A stretch of 5,236 bases of DNA from Anaerolineales bacterium UBA6128 (GTDB taxonomy: Bacteria > Chloroflexota > Anaerolineae > UBA1429): positions 3,279-8,514 of the forward strand of contig DIVQ01000157.1 in NCBI GenBank assembly GCA_002423325.1. The letters run 5' to 3'. Below, in pieces: positions 5,174 through 5,236 of the stretch (the first letter of the stretch is position 1; the number at the start of each line of letters is the position of its first letter). Below the pieces are notes generated by a model. The model saw nothing but the letters and a program-made list of their open reading frames with translations, was not told the DNA's origin and searched no databases. The position numbers were made by a program, and so were the translations under genes.

Positions 5174-5236
5174 ATGGAGCAGCAACAGGACCGCGAACGC
5201 AACGGAATCCTCGCACGACTGCGGCGCGTGGAGGGT
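5174..5236 (+). CDS. CsoR/FrmR-family transcriptional repressor (N-terminal 21 codons, cut by window edge)
   Basis: ATG at 5174 opens a frame that stays open to the window edge: MEQQQDRERNGILARLRRVEG. The ILARLRRVEG block is the hallmark opening helix of the CsoR/FrmR/RcnR family (usually followed by QVRGI), small all-helical repressors of about 90 residues that sense Cu(I), Ni/Co, formaldehyde or sulfane sulfur. GAGGTGA (5162-5168) lies 5 nt before the start, and a strong promoter precedes that. The sensing Cys/His residues lie beyond the window, so the effector is unknown. It is transcribed away from the DUF6391-like gene, and the shared intergenic region holds two palindromes. With only 21 residues the family call is good but not certain. 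Confidence 0.72.
   Translation, partial: MEQQQDRERNGILARLRRVEG

Noticed and set aside
5040..5216. 59-residue N-terminal extension of the DUF6391-like protein from an ATG at 5214-5216
   Set aside because: It would overlap the divergent repressor start and both promoters, and its composition is unlike a domain. The ATG at 5037-5039 has a good AGGAG site and begins the recognisable family sequence.

Overview
The window is GC-rich bacterial chromosomal DNA from an organism with anaerobic formate metabolism and selenocysteine (Sec) decoding. The closest feel is Chloroflexota (Anaerolineae-like). That guess rests on a DUF6391-type membrane protein beside holA, and on a formate dehydrogenase next to a polyferredoxin; it cannot be proven from this sequence. 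Seven protein genes are visible, five complete and two cut by the window edges.

Left half, plus strand (1-2317): a formate-metabolism operon. It holds the 3' part of a FdhF/FdhA-type molybdopterin formate dehydrogenase, a 305-residue polyferredoxin starting 3 nt after the fdhA stop, and a small SelW/Rdx-family selenoprotein 40 nt further on. The selenoprotein (2072-2317) carries an in-frame UGA at codon 13 in a C-x-x-U motif. A conventional gene caller would split or miss it. A plausible bacterial SECIS hairpin follows directly after the UGA. The oxidoreductase and polyferredoxin probably move electrons from formate (or to CO2). The selenoprotein is likely a small thiol/selenol redox partner or protective protein made under the same selenium-dependent conditions.

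The operon ends at an exact 18-bp inverted repeat with a 5-nt loop (2322-2362). It lies between convergent transcription units and probably acts as a terminator or barrier.

Right half, minus strand (5039 down to 2409): a three-gene unit read right to left. It encodes a DUF6391-like membrane protein with possible metal ligands, DNA polymerase III delta (holA), and a zinc-dependent medium-chain dehydrogenase.

Right edge (5040-5236): a compact divergent regulatory region. It has a strong sigma70-type promoter to the right, an extended -10 promoter to the left, and two GC palindromes sharing the core CCGCGG with centres 22 bp apart. The rightward promoter drives the first 21 codons of what looks like a CsoR/FrmR-family repressor, which could control both directions. 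No RNA gene, mobile element or CRISPR array was seen, and no gene-free stretch exceeds 300 bases.
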